Below are positions 29,345 to 37,424 of a stretch of 64,000 nt of DNA, one piece after another. Position 1 is the first letter of the stretch. The number at the start of each line of letters is the position of its first letter. Both the position numbers and the translations under genes were made by a program. Source of the stretch: UBA6522 sp965204155. Lineage in GTDB: Bacteria > Pseudomonadota > Gammaproteobacteria > Steroidobacterales > Rariloculaceae. Location of the stretch: NCBI GenBank assembly GCA_965204155.1, contig OZ241971.1, forward strand, positions 2,418,001-2,482,000, read 5' to 3'. The notes under the pieces were generated by a model. The model was not told where the DNA came from. It did not search any database and worked only from the letters and a program-made list of their open reading frames with translations.

Positions 29345-29358
29345 TGACAGCGCTGTCT
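29345..29358. promoter_or_regulatory. LacI-type operator O3
   Basis: TGACAGCGCTGTCT, identical to O2 in all 14 bases, located 50 bases before the UxuA-like start. On the minus strand its half-site gives AAGACA where a -35 could sit; the -10 is unclear. Confidence 0.75.
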
Positions 29359-29363
29359 TGCGG

Positions 29364-29656
29364 GCAAGAGCGAGGCCACGTTGACGATCTTGCCCCGCCC
29401 CAGCATGTGCCGGCGCTGCTGTGTATCGACCAGCTCGGCGAGACGACCGCATCGTGTTCCATGCGCTGCCCGGTGCAAGATCCGTGAATCCCATGACGAC
29501 CTGGCAGGTGTCCACCAGGCCCCGCCGAATCGACTGGTAGATGCTGCGCTCGTTGCTGGTCTCGGCGAATTGTTGGTGGGGGTCATGCACGCCTGCCGGG
29601 GTCTCCGATACCACCTTCTCGTCGAGGGTGTGGGCGACTACGAGTCGCATGTGCAC
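29364..29656 (-). pseudogene. Deletion-scarred remnant of kduI joined to a piece of kduD
   Basis: Three fragments in three different frames. First, 29656-29450 encodes AHTLDEKVVSETPAG and then TSNERSIYQ, DTCQVVMGFTDLAPGSAWNTM, aligning with the middle of 5-keto-4-deoxyuronate isomerase KduI (E. coli [20 protein letters not shown]). It jumps directly to 29450-29406, AVVSPSWSIHSSAGT, the later KduI segment AVISPSWSIHSGVGT, skipping about 40 codons. Next, 29401-29364 encodes GRGKIVNVASLL, the strand before the catalytic Ser in KduD-type dehydrogenases. No long frame spans them. KduI and KduD convert the unsaturated-uronate product to 2-keto-3-deoxygluconate, so this was once part of the PUL. Confidence 0.8.
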
Positions 29657-29701
29657 ACGCCTGCGAAGGTGTCGGTGTGAGGGAGCACTTGAGCTCCGCA
29701 G

Positions 29702-30142
29702 TTACGTGCGCAACCAGCTTTCCAACAGGGCGTACAGCGAGCTCAGGACCAGGATGATCATGCTCCCGTGAAGCCACAGGTAGCGATAGATTTCGCTTTT
29801 CTGCTCGGCAATCGCGGCGGTTTGTTCGCCCAGGCTTTTTTCCAGGTAGGCGGTTTGTTCGCCCAAGCGCTTTTCCAGGTAAGCGCGCTGCTCGGCCAGG
29901 CCCGTTTCCAGGCTCGCGCGCTGCTCGGCCAGGCTTTTTTCCAGGTAGGCCGTCTGCTCGGCCAGGCGTTTGTCCAGGTAGGCGGTCTGCTCGGCCATCG
30001 CCGCTTCGAACCGGCTCTCGGTGAGCAGGCCGTCCGTCGCGCGGCTCGCGGCGTTCACGATCGCCTCGGCGTGGGCTGCCTCGATTCCAGCGGCCCGCAG
30101 TTCCCTGGTCGTGGCCAGGGTGTCAAATTGCGCAGATGGCAT
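29702..30142 (-). CDS. DUF1640 (CCDC90-like) coiled-coil membrane protein
   Basis: 146 aa, unknown function. The head (FDTLATTRELRAAGIE, HAEAIV) is clearly homologous to the protein at 37-606. The middle is a coiled coil of 11-residue units of the type AEQTAYLEKSL, and residues ~121-140 (YLWLHGSMIILVLSSLYALL) form a membrane anchor. ATG 30142 is chosen because the family head begins six residues later; an upstream GTG/ATG would add a basic extension without similarity. It stands alone between the kdu remnant and apaH. Confidence 0.72.
   Translation of the reverse strand: MPSAQFDTLATTRELRAAGIEAAHAEAIVNAASRATDGLLTESRFEAAMAEQTAYLDKRLAEQTAYLEKSLAEQRASLETGLAEQRAYLEKRLGEQTAYLEKSLGEQTAAIAEQKSEIYRYLWLHGSMIILVLSSLYALLESWLRT
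29831..29995 (-). repeat. Five 33-bp tandem coding repeats
   Basis: Five head-to-tail 33-bp units encode [AG]EQ[TR]A[YS]LE[KT][SRG]L with near-identical copies; a sixth decayed unit follows. The 11-residue period is that of a hendecad coiled coil. Confidence 0.85.
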
Positions 30143-30298
30143 TGTCCTTCGCCTTCTTTGCCGGGAGACTGCCATTCTCTTCCGCAAAAAACGGCGGCGC
30201 GAGCGGCATTTCTGGCTATTTCGTCCACATTTGGCGTCGGCGAGGGGGTTGCCGACAGTTTAGCAGACTGCTTCGTGACGGTGATTGGCGGTGCCACT

Positions 30299-31117
30299 TC
30301 AGGGCAGCGCTTCTTCCTTGCACTCGACAGCGACCGGTGTGCCCAATGGATCCACCGGCAGCGCGGTCAGGGATCGGCCCCAGACGCAGCCGGTGTCCAT
30401 ACAGGTGAAGCGGGGCAGGTGCGTGAGCCCGAGCGACGCCCAGTGACCGAACACCACGTGGACATTGCCCACATTGCACATCTCGTACCACGGCCTCAAC
30501 TCCGGCGGTTGCGACCCCGGCGGCCCGTTGTACTGGAAGTCGAGCCGACCGGCCGCGTTGACGAAGCGCATGCGGGTCAGTGCGTTGATGGTGAAACGGC
30601 GCCGGTCTGCGGGGTCAAGACCGGTCGACCAGATGCTCGGCTCGTTGCCGTACAGCGACTGCAGCGCATCCCGCCAACCCGCTCCCGAAATCGAGTCGGT
30701 CACCTCCGCGGCGCGCGCCAGGCACTCCGCCAGTGACCATCCCGGCGGCAGGCCGGCGTGAACCATCGCGGTCCCGATCGCCTTGTCGTAATGCAGCAGC
30801 GCCTGGCGCCGCAGCCAGTCCACGAGCCGGTCCAGGTCCGGCGCCGCGAGAATCTCCTCGAACGTATCGCCCTCCCATGGCGGCCGCACCCCGGCCACGA
30901 TGGCGAGCAGGTGCAGGTCATGATTGCCCAGCACGACGACCGCGCGGTCCCCCAGCGCCATTACCCGGCGCAGCACGCCGAGCGAGTCCGGGCCGCGGTT
31001 CACCAGGTCGCCGGCCAGCCACAGCCGATCCGCCGCCGGGTCGAAGGCGATGGCCGCGAGCAGCGTGTCGAAGCTCCTCGCGCAGCCCTGGATGTCGCCG
31101 ATGGCCCAGGTGGTCAC
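30299..31117 (-). CDS. apaH: Symmetrical bis(5'-nucleosyl)-tetraphosphatase
   Basis: Hydrolyses Ap4A to two ADP in the cytoplasm. 272 aa, with the phosphoesterase motifs GDIQGC (residues ~8-13), GDLVNRGPDSLGVLR and GNHDLHLLA, then FGHWASLG and CMDTGCVWG. It starts at GTG 31117, overlapping the rsmA stop as GTGA. In E. coli apaG lies between rsmA and apaH; here it is absent. Confidence 0.95.
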   Translation of the reverse strand: MTTWAIGDIQGCARSFDTLLAAIAFDPAADRLWLAGDLVNRGPDSLGVLRRVMALGDRAVVVLGNHDLHLLAIVAGVRPPWEGDTFEEILAAPDLDRLVDWLRRQALLHYDKAIGTAMVHAGLPPGWSLAECLARAAEVTDSISGAGWRDALQSLYGNEPSIWSTGLDPADRRRFTINALTRMRFVNAAGRLDFQYNGPPGSQPPELRPWYEMCNVGNVHVVFGHWASLGLTHLPRFTCMDTGCVWGRSLTALPVDPLGTPVAVECKEEALP

Positions 31118-31953
31118 GGTCCGGTCCCCTCCTGCCGCGGCTCGGTCCCGAAGTCGCTCTCCTGCGCCGCCCCCTTCCGCCACGCCCGAACCAGCCGCTC
31201 GAACGCTTCCGGCGGCAACTGCTCCGGGCGCGCCAGCGGGTCCACGCCCGCCTCGGCGATTTCCTGCCGTGTCAGCCACGGACGCAGCGACCTTGCCAGG
31301 GTCTTGCGGCGCATGGAGAACACCCGCGCCACCAGCTTCGCGAACCGGTCCGGATCCTGCATGGCGAACAGCGGCGACGTGCGCGGCGCCATCTGCACGA
31401 CGGTCGAGCGCACCCTGGGCGGCGGGGCAAAGGCGCCGGGACCCACGTGAAAGCAGGTGCGGACCTCCATCCACGGCGCCAGCATGACCGTCAGCCGCCC
31501 GTAGACCTTGCTTCCGGGCCCGGCGGCGATCCGCTCGGCGACCTCCCGCTGCAGCATCAGGTGCATGTCCCGGATCGCCGCGCGCTGTTCCAGGAGGTGG
31601 AACAGCAGCGGCGTTGAGATGTTGTAGGGGAGGTTGCCCACGACCCGCAGGGTCCCCGGCTTCACGGCCAGCGCCGAGAAGTCGAACTTCAGCGCATCGG
31701 CCCGGTGCAGGACCAGGCGTTCGGGCCGCGCAACGGTGCTCTCGAGTTTCTCCGCCAGCCGCGTATCGAGTTCCACCACGTGCAGGCGCTTCACCGTTTC
31801 CAGCAACGGCCGCGTCAGCGCCCCCCGGCCGCCGCCGACCTCTACCATGCAGTCATCGGCCGCCGGTGCGATAGTGGCAACCAGCCGGGCGATAACGGCC
31901 GGATCGTGGAGAAAGTGCTGCCCCAGCCTCTTTTTCGGCCTCAGGGGCATCAC
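31114..31953 (-). CDS. rsmA: 16S rRNA dimethyladenosine transferase
   Basis: Dimethylates the two adjacent adenines in the 3' hairpin of 16S rRNA. 279 aa; RLGQHFLHD start, SAM site EVGGGRGALT, and NLPYNIS catalytic motif. GTG 31953 overlaps the pdxA stop and is followed immediately by an ATG at 31950, so either codon may be used; the difference is one residue. Also called ksgA. Confidence 0.95.
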   Translation of the reverse strand: MMPLRPKKRLGQHFLHDPAVIARLVATIAPAADDCMVEVGGGRGALTRPLLETVKRLHVVELDTRLAEKLESTVARPERLVLHRADALKFDFSALAVKPGTLRVVGNLPYNISTPLLFHLLEQRAAIRDMHLMLQREVAERIAAGPGSKVYGRLTVMLAPWMEVRTCFHVGPGAFAPPPRVRSTVVQMAPRTSPLFAMQDPDRFAKLVARVFSMRRKTLARSLRPWLTRQEIAEAGVDPLARPEQLPPEAFERLVRAWRKGAAQESDFGTEPRQEGTGP

Positions 31954-33044
31954 CCCGCCACCAGACTCAACGCCAACTCCGCGGCGTGATACAGACTCTC
32001 CGGGTCCGCCTCCCCGCTGCCCGCCAGATCCAGCGCCGTGCCGTGATCCACCGAGGTACGCACGATCGGCAGCCCCAGCGTCACGTTCACCGTCTCGCCG
32101 AATGCCAGCGCCTTGATCACCGGCAGCCCCTGGTCGTGGTACATGGCCAGCACTGCATCGCAGGAGCGCAGCCGCCGGGGCGTAAACGCCGTATCCGCCG
32201 GCACCGGACCGCTCACCGCCAGCCCCCGCGCGGCCAGCGAGCGCAGCAAGGGCGCCACGATCTCGATTTCCTCCCGCCCCAGCACCCCGTCCTCGCCCGC
32301 GTGGGGATTGAGCCCCAGCACCATGATGCGCGGCGAGTCGATGCCGAACCGCGACCGCAGGTCCTCATGCAGCACGGTGATGGCCGCCTTCAGCCGTTGC
32401 GCCGTAATTTCGCCGGCCACCCCGCTCAGGGGCAGGTGCGTCGTCACCAGCGCGACACGCAGGCTCGGCGACGCCAGCATCATCACGGGACAATCCGCGC
32501 CGGTGCGCGCCGCAAGCCACTCGGTGTGGCCGGTGAAGGGGAACCCGGCCGAGTGGATGGTGCTCTTCTGCACGGGGGCGGTGACCAGGGCGCAACGCTC
32601 GAGATCGGTGCAAAGCTGCACGCCGCGGTCCAGCAGGTCCAGCACGTAGCGCGCATTGCCCGGATCCAGCCGCCCTGCCCGCACCGGCCTTGCCGCAGAA
32701 ACGCCCAACACCTGCATCACCCCCGGCCGGTGGGGCAGGGCGGCCGCCGGGTCGTCCAGCGTCTCCACCGCCACCGGCAAGCCCAGATTCCGAATACGTT
32801 CCGCAATAACGTCAGGGTCACCCAGAAAGATTAACCGCGCTGTATCGTCGCCTGCCGCCGGGACCGCTACCGCCGAATCGCCCCCCGCCACCTCGCGCAT
32901 CGCGAGCATGGCGCAGATGTCCGGGCCGATGCCCGCGGGCTCTCCGGTGGTGACGGCGAGGGTGGGCAGCGGATTGGCAGCTTGTGCCGGGCGTTCCGCG
33001 TCGCGGCGCAGGCCCCTAGAGGCGGACTTCGACAAATGCCTCAT
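31950..33044 (-). CDS. pdxA: 4-hydroxythreonine-4-phosphate dehydrogenase
   Basis: Pyridoxal-phosphate biosynthesis, NAD-dependent. 364 aa; TTGEPAGIGPD near the start, FPFTGHTEWLA, MYHDQGLPVIKALAF and TSVDHGTALDLAG hold the three metal-binding His residues. The ATG at 33044 overlaps surA by 29 bases and gives a ~25-residue extension compared with E. coli; no better start is visible closer to the conserved region. Confidence 0.93.
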   Translation of the reverse strand: MRHLSKSASRGLRRDAERPAQAANPLPTLAVTTGEPAGIGPDICAMLAMREVAGGDSAVAVPAAGDDTARLIFLGDPDVIAERIRNLGLPVAVETLDDPAAALPHRPGVMQVLGVSAARPVRAGRLDPGNARYVLDLLDRGVQLCTDLERCALVTAPVQKSTIHSAGFPFTGHTEWLAARTGADCPVMMLASPSLRVALVTTHLPLSGVAGEITAQRLKAAITVLHEDLRSRFGIDSPRIMVLGLNPHAGEDGVLGREEIEIVAPLLRSLAARGLAVSGPVPADTAFTPRRLRSCDAVLAMYHDQGLPVIKALAFGETVNVTLGLPIVRTSVDHGTALDLAGSGEADPESLYHAAELALSLVAG

Positions 33045-34368
33045 CTCTGAGGCGGCGCAGCCAGAGCTGTTGTTCTTCTTCCATTTTGCCGGCGCGGATC
33101 TGTTCCACGCACTGCTGCTCGCGCAGTTCCTCGGTGGTGTCGTGGGTGCGGGTCTCCAGGAGCTCGGCGATATGCCAGCCGTAGCGGGTCTCGAAGGGCA
33201 GGCTGAGCTGGCCCATCTCCAGGGTGTCGATCACCTGCTCGAACTCCGGTACGAAAACGCCCCGCGGCGTCCAGCCCAGATCGCCGCCGTCGGCTGCGGA
33301 AACCGGATCTTCGGACACGCCCCGCGCGACGGCGGCAAAGTCGTCACCCGCCAGGATGTCGTCGCGCAGGCCCGTGAGCCGCTGGCGCACCGCCGGCGCG
33401 TCCATGACCTCGTTGGGCCGCAGCAGGATATGGCGGATCCTCATCTGGTCCTGCATCACCGGCTGCACGCCGCGCACCTCGTTGAGCCGGATGATGTGGA
33501 AACCGCTGCCGCTCTGGATCGGCGGGGAATGATCGCCCGGCTGCATGTTCGGGATGAGGTCGGCAAACAGGCTCGGCAGCTCGATGCCCCGGCGCCACCC
33601 CAGCGAGCCGCCCTCCAGCGCGTTCTGCCCGTCCGAATAGGTGATGGCCAGGTCGGAGAAGTTCTCCCCGGCATCCAGCCGCTGCAGGATGTCCCCGACC
33701 TGCGCCCGCGCCTGCTCGATCTCGTCCCGGGTCGCCGTGGAGGAGATGCCGATCAGCAGGTGGGAGGTGTTGTATTCCTGGTTCAGGTACTGGTCGGTAT
33801 TGCTCTGGGAGAGGCACATCTCCATGTCCCGCGGCGCCACGATGATGGAAGCGCCCACCTCGCGCTGCCTGAGCTGCTCCAGGACCAGGGTCTGCCGGGT
33901 CTCCTCCCGGTACTGCGCGTAGTCGATGCCCTCGACCGCCAGCGCCTGGGGAAACTGGTCCAGCGTCAGTCCCACGCCCTGGGCGATGGAGCCGATGGCC
34001 TGGTTGAGCATCTCGTCGCCCACGATGATCCCGAAACGTTGGGCGCGCTGAAGCTGGATCTGCTCGAGGATCAGTTGCTCGAGCACCTGGTCCTCGATCA
34101 CCGACAGCGGCGGCAGGGCGCTGCGCTGTTCGGGGGGCAACTGCGACTGGGAGCGCATCAGGTTGTCCGTCACCACGGCGACCCGCTGTTCGAATTCGCT
34201 CCTGAGGACGACGCCTTCCTCCACCAGCGCGGCGATGCCGTCCAGCAGTTCGCCGGATCCGCCGAGTTCGCGGGTCTGGGCCGCGGCGTGCCGGGGCGCC
34301 AGCACAGCCGCCGCGAGGGCCGCCGCCAGGGTGATCGTCAGGGTTCGTTTCGTGGTCGCGATGGTCAT
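33016..34368 (-). CDS. surA: Periplasmic chaperone / peptidyl-prolyl isomerase SurA
   Basis: 450 aa. Signal peptide ending at RHAAAQT, SurA N-terminal domain (LLDGIAALVEEGVVLRSEFEQR; LILEQIQLQRAQRFGI), and two parvulin domains (about 190-300, with FSDLAITYSDGQNALEGGSLGWR, and 310-410, with GVSEDPVSAADGGDLGW). It folds outer-membrane beta-barrels such as LptD and the TonB receptors in this window. Start ATG 34368 lies 5 bases after the lptD stop, the typical lptD-surA order. Confidence 0.95.
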   Translation of the reverse strand: MTIATTKRTLTITLAAALAAAVLAPRHAAAQTRELGGSGELLDGIAALVEEGVVLRSEFEQRVAVVTDNLMRSQSQLPPEQRSALPPLSVIEDQVLEQLILEQIQLQRAQRFGIIVGDEMLNQAIGSIAQGVGLTLDQFPQALAVEGIDYAQYREETRQTLVLEQLRQREVGASIIVAPRDMEMCLSQSNTDQYLNQEYNTSHLLIGISSTATRDEIEQARAQVGDILQRLDAGENFSDLAITYSDGQNALEGGSLGWRRGIELPSLFADLIPNMQPGDHSPPIQSGSGFHIIRLNEVRGVQPVMQDQMRIRHILLRPNEVMDAPAVRQRLTGLRDDILAGDDFAAVARGVSEDPVSAADGGDLGWTPRGVFVPEFEQVIDTLEMGQLSLPFETRYGWHIAELLETRTHDTTEELREQQCVEQIRAGKMEEEQQLWLRRLRDEAFVEVRL

Positions 34369-34373
34369 TTTAA

Positions 34374-36602
34374 TCAGGGCAGACTGTCGAATCGACGGTA
34401 GCCAAGAATACCACGCTCCAGCAGCGACTCGGCAGACTCTCCGGGGTCCGTGAAGCCTCTCAGCAGGAACTGCACGTTCAGGGAACGGTCCGATTCGCCG
34501 GTGCGGCGGCTGATGTAGTCGCGGCTGTAGATTTGCATGCTCCAGCAGCACGACACGTACTCCACGCCGATGAAGCGCTCCAGCGGCTTCTCGTCCAGGA
34601 AGGAGTAGTTGGCGCGGGCAATGACCTTCCAGGCGCCTCCCGCAGGCCACGCAATGGAGAAGTCGCCCTGCTCCAGAATGTTTTCCTGGTAACGGTAGGA
34701 GAACCCCAGCATCCGGTCCTGCCGGGGGCGGTACTCGAACCGCGCCTCGGTGCGCGAGGTTTCGGCGGCTTCGGTGTCCCACTGGTAGCCCAGGCCCAGG
34801 CGCCAGGTCGGTTGCAGGCTCACGCCGACCTCGGCAATGTAGTCCGAGCCGCTGGCCACGGCGATGGACTTCTGATGCAAGCTTACGCGCTGGGGGCTCA
34901 GGTAACGGGTCTGGCCCAGGGTACCCGAGAGCCTTTCGCGGCCGGTCGCAAGGTCGATCAGCCGGGTCGTCACGCCGACGCTGAGCTGGTCCGTGTCGGC
35001 GATCCGGTCGGTGCCCAGGTAGCGGTACTTGCGGAACAACTGCACGAAGTTGAACGTCGGTTCCGCCGTATCGAATACGGGCAGGTGGGACTGCTCCTCG
35101 AAGGGCACGTGAACATAGAGGAACCGCGGCTCGATGGTCTGCACCCAGCCACGCGCGGGCGCGGCGCGCTCGAAGGTCAGGCCGGCGTCGAGGCCGGCGA
35201 CGGGAAGGGTGCGCGAGACCTCCGTCTCCCCGAAGAGTCCGAAGCCGAAGCGCTCCACGCTCTCCCGGTCCAGCCAGTAGTTCGTCTGCCGCAGGGCCAG
35301 CGATGGGGTCAGGAACATGCCCGGGCGTCTCAGTTCGAGGCTCACTTCCTCCTCCAGGTCGAGCCGCCAGCCGGTGACGCCAAGCTTGCGGTCGAACCGG
35401 ACCAGCTCGTTGCGCGACACCAGGCGAAACGCGTTGCGCCGCCAGTTCCCGGCGATCAGGAACTGCGGCACGCGCCGGTAGGGCTCGAATCCGGGGCCGA
35501 TGAACGGATCGATGGTCTGAATGTCCTGCAGCCGTCCCAGGAACGACCAGCGCGCCGCCCGGTAACTCAGGTCGATCGTCCGGTTGAGGTGGGTCTGGCT
35601 GGCCACGCTCAGGCTGTTGTGCATGTCCTCGAAGTAGAAGAAGTCGGAGACCTCGCCCAGGTCGGCGTCGATCCGCCACGCCTCGCCCAGGGTGGTATTG
35701 CTGTTGTAGCTGAAATAGCTCCGCGAGGTACCCAGGCTGGCATCCTTGGGGAGGTATTCGAATAGAAGCTGGCCTTCCGTGCCGGGAAGCAGGTAACGGA
35801 ACTCCGTGTTGGCCTGGGTTCCGCGTTTGTGCATGTAGCGGGTGGTGAGGGTCAGGTCGTAGTTGGGCGCCAGGTTCAGGTAGACGGGCACGGAGATATC
35901 CACACCGGTCCGGTCGCGGTTGGAAAAGTTCGGCGTGAGCACGCCGCTCCTGCGGCGGTCGTCCAGGGGAAAGGTCACCCAGGGCGCACGCATGACCGGG
36001 AGCCCCTTGAACATGAGCCGGAAGCCGCGCGCGGTGCCGAAGCCGCCGTCCACGTCCATCTCCAGTTCCCGCGCCAGCAGTTCCCAGTCCAGCGGCTCGG
36101 TCACGCAGCTGGTGAAGTTGACCCCGCGCAGGCCGATGGTGTTGTCGCCCCGTATCTGGATCGCTTCTGCGGAGCCCTGCGCGCCCCGCAGCGGCAATTC
36201 GAATCCGCCGCCCCGAAAGGTGACGGTCCGGCCGCGGGTATCCACCGTGGCGTCCTCGCTGTAGATCGTGACCTGCGGGTCCCTGTAGGAGACGGTGCCG
36301 TTGACCTCCGCGGTTTCGGTCTGCAGGTCGAAACTGGCGCGCTCCGCGGAAATGCTGCGCTGGCCGTACCGGAACGCCAGCCCGCCGTCGAACTCCACCC
36401 GATTCTCGTCCACCAGGTTGATCTGCCCGGCGGTGATCGTCAGCCGCTCCTCGCCGTCCGCCGTCAGTGCCGGCTCCGGGATCGGGATATCGACAGCGGG
36501 AAGGTCCGTCGCTCCGGGCAGGCAGAGTTGCTGCGCCGCGGCGGGGGACGGCATTGACCCGGCGATCGCCGCCGCAACGAAGGTGGCATGGAATGTTCGC
36601 AA
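34374..36602 (-). CDS. lptD: LPS-assembly protein LptD
   Basis: Outer-membrane beta-barrel that inserts lipopolysaccharide with LptE. 742 aa; signal peptide to AAAQQ, OstA-like N-terminal domain (LTITAGQINLVDENRVEFDGG), and the conserved PVMRAPWVTFPLDDRRRSGVLTP. The four cysteines that form the interlocked disulfides in E. coli are conserved in pattern: Cys27, Cys166 and the adjacent pair Cys685-Cys686 near the C-terminus. First gene of the lptD-surA-pdxA-rsmA-apaH cluster; murU is divergent from it across 135 bases. Confidence 0.95.
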   Translation of the reverse strand: MRTFHATFVAAAIAGSMPSPAAAQQLCLPGATDLPAVDIPIPEPALTADGEERLTITAGQINLVDENRVEFDGGLAFRYGQRSISAERASFDLQTETAEVNGTVSYRDPQVTIYSEDATVDTRGRTVTFRGGGFELPLRGAQGSAEAIQIRGDNTIGLRGVNFTSCVTEPLDWELLARELEMDVDGGFGTARGFRLMFKGLPVMRAPWVTFPLDDRRRSGVLTPNFSNRDRTGVDISVPVYLNLAPNYDLTLTTRYMHKRGTQANTEFRYLLPGTEGQLLFEYLPKDASLGTSRSYFSYNSNTTLGEAWRIDADLGEVSDFFYFEDMHNSLSVASQTHLNRTIDLSYRAARWSFLGRLQDIQTIDPFIGPGFEPYRRVPQFLIAGNWRRNAFRLVSRNELVRFDRKLGVTGWRLDLEEEVSLELRRPGMFLTPSLALRQTNYWLDRESVERFGFGLFGETEVSRTLPVAGLDAGLTFERAAPARGWVQTIEPRFLYVHVPFEEQSHLPVFDTAEPTFNFVQLFRKYRYLGTDRIADTDQLSVGVTTRLIDLATGRERLSGTLGQTRYLSPQRVSLHQKSIAVASGSDYIAEVGVSLQPTWRLGLGYQWDTEAAETSRTEARFEYRPRQDRMLGFSYRYQENILEQGDFSIAWPAGGAWKVIARANYSFLDEKPLERFIGVEYVSCCWSMQIYSRDYISRRTGESDRSLNVQFLLRGFTDPGESAESLLERGILGYRRFDSLP

Positions 36603-36737
36603 AGGCGTCAGCGGGACAAAGACAGCTACAATGTAACACTCATTTTATCGCTTCAATGAATTGGACAGAAATCTGCGAGTGCCCGACGCACGCGCCCGGA
36701 GAGGTGCGCTCAGCTTTTCGCGCCCCCGGAGGGGCCG

Positions 36738-37424
36738 GTGAAAGCCATGCTGCTGGCCGCCGGACGCGGCGAGCGGATGGGGCCGCTCACCGCGGATTTG
36801 CCCAAACCGCTGCTTTCGCTGGGTTCGGAAACCCTCGTTGAGCGCCACCTGCGGAGGCTCGCGGCCGCGGGCTTCAGCGAGATCGTCATCAACCTCTCGT
36901 ACCGTGGCGGGCAGATCCGTTCCGCGGTCGGCGAGGCGACTCCCTGGGGCCAGACCGTGGCCTACAGCGAGGAGGGGGAACCGCCGCTGGAGACCGCCGG
37001 CGGCATCGTCCACGCGTTGCCGCTGCTCGGGGACGGGGCGTTCCTCGCGGTAAGCACGGACGTGGTGACGGACTGTGATTTCGCCGCGCTGAGAGCGCGC
37101 GGCGCCCGGCTCGGCCGCGACTCCGACGCAACCGGGCACCTGGTTCTCGTTCCCAACCCGCCGCACCACCCGGACGGCGACTTCGGCCTGACGCCGGACG
37201 GGCGGCTCGCTGCCGCGCCGCCGCGCTACACCTTCAGCGGCATCGCCGTGCTGCACCCGGCGCTGTTCCGGGGCCTTGCGCCCGGGATCCGGCCGCTGCG
37301 CGACGTGCTGCACCCCGCCGTGCGCCGGGGCGCGCTGCTCGGCGAGTTGTACGAAGGCCTGTGGCGCGACGTCGGCACGCCCGAACGGCTCGCGGACGCG
37401 CGCGCGCTCATGGGGACCGGCTGA
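36738..37424 (+). CDS. murU: N-acetylmuramate-1-phosphate uridylyltransferase-like nucleotidyltransferase
   Basis: 228 aa. AMLLAAGRGERMGPLT is the nucleotide-binding loop, followed by LPKPLL, VERHLRRLAAAGF and LSTDV-like LAVSTDVV. In Pseudomonas-type cell-wall recycling MurU makes UDP-MurNAc after AmgK phosphorylates the sugar; the genes sit next to lptD, as here, but the usual amgK partner is missing between lptD and this gene. GTG 36738 has a CGGAGGGG ribosome site. The MFS gene follows in a TGATG overlap. MurU is the best name given context; another sugar-1-P nucleotidyltransferase is possible. Confidence 0.8.
   Translation: MKAMLLAAGRGERMGPLTADLPKPLLSLGSETLVERHLRRLAAAGFSEIVINLSYRGGQIRSAVGEATPWGQTVAYSEEGEPPLETAGGIVHALPLLGDGAFLAVSTDVVTDCDFAALRARGARLGRDSDATGHLVLVPNPPHHPDGDFGLTPDGRLAAAPPRYTFSGIAVLHPALFRGLAPGIRPLRDVLHPAVRRGALLGELYEGLWRDVGTPERLADARALMGTG

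Noticed and set aside
34369..36639. Open frame continuous with surA across lptD
   Set aside because: The translated segment is out-of-frame lptD; SurA's signal peptide starts at 34368.
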